Shown in pieces: positions 61,217 through 64,000 of a DNA stretch of 64,000 nt. The first letter of the stretch is position 1, and each line of letters begins with the position of its first letter. The notes under the pieces are model-generated. The model worked only from the letters and a program-made list of their open reading frames with translations. It searched no databases and was not told the DNA's origin. This DNA is from HXMU1420-13 sp963691715 (GTDB lineage: Bacteria > Bacteroidota > Rhodothermia > Balneolales > Balneolaceae): positions 1,116,001 through 1,180,000 of the forward strand of contig OY829281.1 of NCBI GenBank assembly GCA_963691715.1, written 5' to 3'. The position numbers and the translations under genes were made by a program.

Positions 61217-63343
61217 TTAAACCTCTTCTAATTCGAGATTGTCATGAATTACTCGTTCTTGTATATCGAAAGGAACTGGAGCATAATGGCTGTATACACG
61301 CGTATAGGTGGCGCTACCTTGCGTCATCGATTTCAGACGTGTTGAATAATGGTCGAGTTCTTCTAGTGGCACATGAGCCTTTATTTGCTGAAGAGAACCT
61401 TCTGCATCCATCCCCTGAATTTGTCCACGGCGTGTTCCTAGATCGCTCATCACATCTCCCATATAATTCGCAGGAACAGTAACCGTGATTTCGTAAACAG
61501 GCTCTAAAAGTTGAGGATTTGCATCCAAAAAGGCATTTTTAAATGCCATTCTTGCTGCGGTTTTGAATGCAGCTTCATTAGAATCTACTGAATGCATAGA
61601 ACCATCGTATACCGACACTCGAATATCCCTTGCTCTACAACCGCTCATGGGGCCATGTTCCATTTTTTCCATCACCCCTTTCAAAATTGCGGGCATGAAT
61701 CGATTATCAATAACTCCACCTACAATGCAGTTTTGGAACACCAATTTGCCGCCCCACGGTAATTCATGTTCTTCTACCTTTCGCACTTTGATATCGTCGG
61801 GCATGGCTTTGCCTTCTTGGTAGGGTTCAATTAAAAGATGTACTTCACCATATTGACCCGCACCACCAGATTGTTTTTTATGCTTGTATTGTACTCGAAC
61901 ATCACTCGTAATGGTTTCTCTATATGGAATTCTAGGTTTACCAAATTCCACATCAAGTTTAAATCTATGTGTCAATGCATATTCTATTCTGTTAAGATGC
62001 TCTTCTCCTTGACCATGAATGATTATTTGCTTCAGTTCTTGGCTATGTTCAATAACAGCCGAAGGATCTTCGCGATGAATCTGATGCAATGCATTACCGA
62101 GTTTATCTTCATCCCCTTCTCTCTGTAATTTAACCGCCGTTCGAATAATGGTTGATGGAAAATGAATGGGCTCAAGCGCAATTTCATGTCCTTTTTCATG
62201 TAGCGTATCATTAACTTCGCCATCTTTAAGTTTAACCACCGCTCCGATATCTCCCGTTCTGATTTCTGGAATTTCAATACGTTTATGCCCTTCTGTTACA
62301 TAGAGGTTACCTAATCGAACCGTATTAGAATTACGTGAATTTTGGAGATCCATACCTGCTTTTACGTTACCACCATACACTTTAAAATATATAAGATCAC
62401 CTACATGTGATTCTGAATGCGTTTTAAATAAAAACATAATGGGTTGCCCTTCAGGGTCCATTATAACATCGTCGTCATTGATTGTTTTAGCTGGGTTAAC
62501 TTCTAGCGGATTTGGTGCTACATCATCGATAAATCCCATGATTCGCCCTGTGCCCATATTTCTAGATGCACATGCACAAAATAATGGAAGAATATTCCCA
62601 TTAATCATGGATAGATGTAGTCCATTTTGCATTTGCTCTTCATCAAGCATACCATGCTCGAAATATATATCCATTAACATTTCATCGTTCTCCGCGATTA
62701 CCTCCACTAATTCTTGATGAAGTTTAGTGGCTCTTTCCATCTCAGAGTCTGGGATAGGCAATTTATCAGGTTTTCCCCCATGTTCAGGAAATTCATACAT
62801 GGTCATACGAAGTACATCGATAATGGCATGAAAATCGGAACCTTCACTAAATGGATATTGAACTACCGTTACTTCTCTCCCAAAATGGTGTTTTGATTCT
62901 TCAACAGCATTCCAAAAATCTGAACGTTCTGCATCTAATTTGTTAACCACAAACATTGTTGGCGTTTTATACTTTCGCAAATAGGCCCATAGTGCGTCGG
63001 TTGCTACTTCTACTCCATGTTCTGCATTTAATGTCATTATTGCGGTATCGGCAACTTTCAAAGCACCTACAACCTCCCCAACGTAATCGGATGTGCCAGG
63101 AGTGTCTATCAAATTAATTTTATGTCCTCTCCAGTCAAGATTCATAAACGAGGAAAACACAGACTTTCCTTTTTCTTTTTCTAAGTTGTGATAGTCTGAG
63201 GTTGTGTTTTGATCTTGAACGGTACCCCGCCTAGTTATAGCTCCGGATTCAAACAACATAGTTTCTGCTAAGGTTGTTTTACCGGAGCCCGAATGCCCCA
63301 ACAACACAACATTACGAATGCGAGTAGGATTGTATACTTTCAT
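61217..63343 (-). CDS. Elongation factor G-like GTPase (EF-G2 type)
   Basis: A 708-residue translational GTPase. The P-loop is GHSGSGKT (residues 16-23), in place of the AHxDxGKT of canonical EF-G, and DTPGTSDY and NKLD follow for G3 and G4. Domains II-V are complete (GQGEEHLNRIEYALTHRF, YKHKKQSGGAGQYGEVHLLIEP, DANPQLLEPVYEITVTVP). The first-domain effector region lacks the canonical RGITI motif, having EKGKSVFSSFMNLDW instead. This fits the EF-G2 group, whose role is distinct from standard EF-G. It has a strong Shine-Dalgarno. Confidence 0.92.
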   Translation of the reverse strand: MKVYNPTRIRNVVLLGHSGSGKTTLAETMLFESGAITRRGTVQDQNTTSDYHNLEKEKGKSVFSSFMNLDWRGHKINLIDTPGTSDYVGEVVGALKVADTAIMTLNAEHGVEVATDALWAYLRKYKTPTMFVVNKLDAERSDFWNAVEESKHHFGREVTVVQYPFSEGSDFHAIIDVLRMTMYEFPEHGGKPDKLPIPDSEMERATKLHQELVEVIAENDEMLMDIYFEHGMLDEEQMQNGLHLSMINGNILPLFCACASRNMGTGRIMGFIDDVAPNPLEVNPAKTINDDDVIMDPEGQPIMFLFKTHSESHVGDLIYFKVYGGNVKAGMDLQNSRNSNTVRLGNLYVTEGHKRIEIPEIRTGDIGAVVKLKDGEVNDTLHEKGHEIALEPIHFPSTIIRTAVKLQREGDEDKLGNALHQIHREDPSAVIEHSQELKQIIIHGQGEEHLNRIEYALTHRFKLDVEFGKPRIPYRETITSDVRVQYKHKKQSGGAGQYGEVHLLIEPYQEGKAMPDDIKVRKVEEHELPWGGKLVFQNCIVGGVIDNRFMPAILKGVMEKMEHGPMSGCRARDIRVSVYDGSMHSVDSNEAAFKTAARMAFKNAFLDANPQLLEPVYEITVTVPANYMGDVMSDLGTRRGQIQGMDAEGSLQQIKAHVPLEELDHYSTRLKSMTQGSATYTRVYSHYAPVPFDIQERVIHDNLELEEV

Positions 63344-63348
63344 AGTAA

Positions 63349-63353
63349 CCTCC
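63349..63353 (-). promoter_or_regulatory. Strong Shine-Dalgarno of the EF-G2 gene
   Basis: On the minus strand GGAGG lies 5 nt before the ATG at 63343. It stands out because nearly all other genes in this window have no purine-rich Shine-Dalgarno sequence. Confidence 0.7.
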
Positions 63354-63457
63354 GATTTTGGTATTAAGCTCGATCTTATTTTTGGTGCACGAGCATGTAT
63401 ATTTGTAAGCGCTTTTTTTATATCATGCTTTGATTTTTATGAGGAACGTGCTGAACA

Positions 63458-63486
63458 TTGACTAAGTGAGTGTGAACCTATAAACT
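63458..63486 (+). promoter_or_regulatory. Candidate sigma-70 promoter of the asparaginase gene
   Basis: TTGACT (63458-63463), a 17-bp spacer, then TAAACT (63481-63486), 24 bp before the ATG at 63511. The -35 matches the consensus in five of six positions and the -10 in four. Confidence 0.55.
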
Positions 63487-63510
63487 AAACATCTGAGAAT
63501 AATAATCAAC

Positions 63511-64000
63511 ATGAAAAATATACTATTAATACAGACTGGTGGAACTATAGCTATGAGTGCTAAAGGAGATGGCGTAGAACTTCAACCTGATGCTTGGTCT
63601 AATGCGTTAATTGAAAGGGTTCCTCAGTTAGCAGAACTTGCTCAAATACATACTATTCCTCTTTTTTTTGAAGATTCCTCAGATTTAAATCACACACATT
63701 GGAATACATTAGCAGAGTGTATTCATACCCATTACCATGCATTTGATGGATTTGTTGTAATACATGGCACCGATACGATGGCCTTTACTGCTTCTGCTCT
63801 TTCATTTGCTTTAAAACACCTAACCAAACCTGTGGTATTTACTGGTAGCCAAGTTCCCTTGGCTTCTATACGAAGCGATGCTCGAAGAAACTTGATAAAC
63901 TCCATCGAGATTGCTACTTCAAACCTACAAGAAGTAGTAATCTGTTTTAATGACCATGTATATAGGGGAAACAGAGCAACAAAACTAAGCATAGGCGATT
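63511..64000 (+). CDS. Type I asparaginase, 3' truncated by the window edge
   Basis: The first 163 codons of an L-asparaginase are visible. The N-terminal QTGGTIAMS holds the first catalytic Thr and IHGTDTMAFTASAL the second Thr-Asp pair; PVVFTGSQVP follows. The absence of a signal peptide points to the cytoplasmic type. It hydrolyses asparagine to aspartate and ammonia. The frame starts at ATG 63511, 24 bp after a good promoter, and continues past the end of the window. Confidence 0.93.
   Translation, partial: MKNILLIQTGGTIAMSAKGDGVELQPDAWSNALIERVPQLAELAQIHTIPLFFEDSSDLNHTHWNTLAECIHTHYHAFDGFVVIHGTDTMAFTASALSFALKHLTKPVVFTGSQVPLASIRSDARRNLINSIEIATSNLQEVVICFNDHVYRGNRATKLSIGD

Noticed and set aside
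1..64000. Insertion sequence, prophage, CRISPR array, toxin-antitoxin or defence island
   Set aside because: No transposase, integrase, repeat-spacer series or recognised defence gene was found; the window is housekeeping and envelope genes.

Overview
The window is an AT-rich, gene-dense chromosomal segment from a Gram-negative member of the FCB superphylum, most likely Bacteroidota or Balneolota. Three things point there. Almost all start codons lack a Shine-Dalgarno sequence. The atp operon has the order M23 peptidase-bactofilin-atpZ-atpI-like-atpBEFHAG, with no atpDC in this window. The family content also fits: a DUF5103/type IX secretion plug protein, OstA-like protein, DUF2911, a tiny COX24-type basic protein and orphan ExbD. 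Sodium-coupled carriers (AGCS, SLC13) would suit a marine or saline lifestyle, but that is inference. There are no insertion sequences, CRISPR arrays, phage genes or recognisable defence islands.

Layout. Bases 1-4573 hold the end of an MBL-fold hydrolase, a small secreted protein, an MMPL/RND exporter and a DUF3047 protein. Bases 4698-14000 are a surface-polysaccharide region: a two-gene membrane module, UDP-galactopyranose mutase with a galactofuranosyltransferase-like GT2, a Wzx-type flippase, a GT4, a GT-A-fold transferase, then an MlaC-like protein and a TolC-family protein. Bases 14023-23777, minus strand, run from guaB through a GT4, the M23 peptidase and bactofilin into the ATP synthase genes. 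They end in a tRNA-Ser(UGA) 8 nt after atpG and an intrinsic terminator. Bases 23891-35981 mix a tandem pair of paralogous two-helix membrane proteins, DUF2911, ExbD, folD, an NtrC-type regulator, dacB, a PTS IIA protein, a 310-bp structured intergenic gap (candidate small RNA), ccmB, holB, dapF and the DUF5103 protein.

Bases 35983-49414, minus strand, form a tight block: rqcH, aroK, aroB, tamB-like, rnr, and a 1105-residue fusion of an HExxH peptidase domain, a TolB-like propeller and an outer-membrane barrel. Bases 49456-57020 carry a hypothetical gene, a 29-codon basic ribosomal-type gene, an HU/IHF gene, an alanine symporter with an inserted domain, upp, lptC, an OstA-like gene, an SLC13 carrier and an M15 peptidase. 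Bases 57105-64000 hold an unknown gene with a TPR histidine kinase and LuxR-type regulator, an unusual intergenic zone with several inverted repeats, an EF-G2 paralogue and the start of an asparaginase gene.

Taken together, much of the window serves the cell envelope: LPS transport (LptC, OstA), outer-membrane assembly (TamB, barrel fusion), lipid or efflux export (MlaC, TolC, MMPL), peptidoglycan (DacB, M15, M23, DapF) and surface glycans. Core metabolism and translation genes are interspersed. I did not find an unmistakable new system. The best leads are the peptidase-propeller-barrel fusion, the tandem paralogue pair, the candidate small RNA at about 31782-31932, the extra domain in the alanine symporter, and the kinase operon with its unknown first gene and upstream palindrome.
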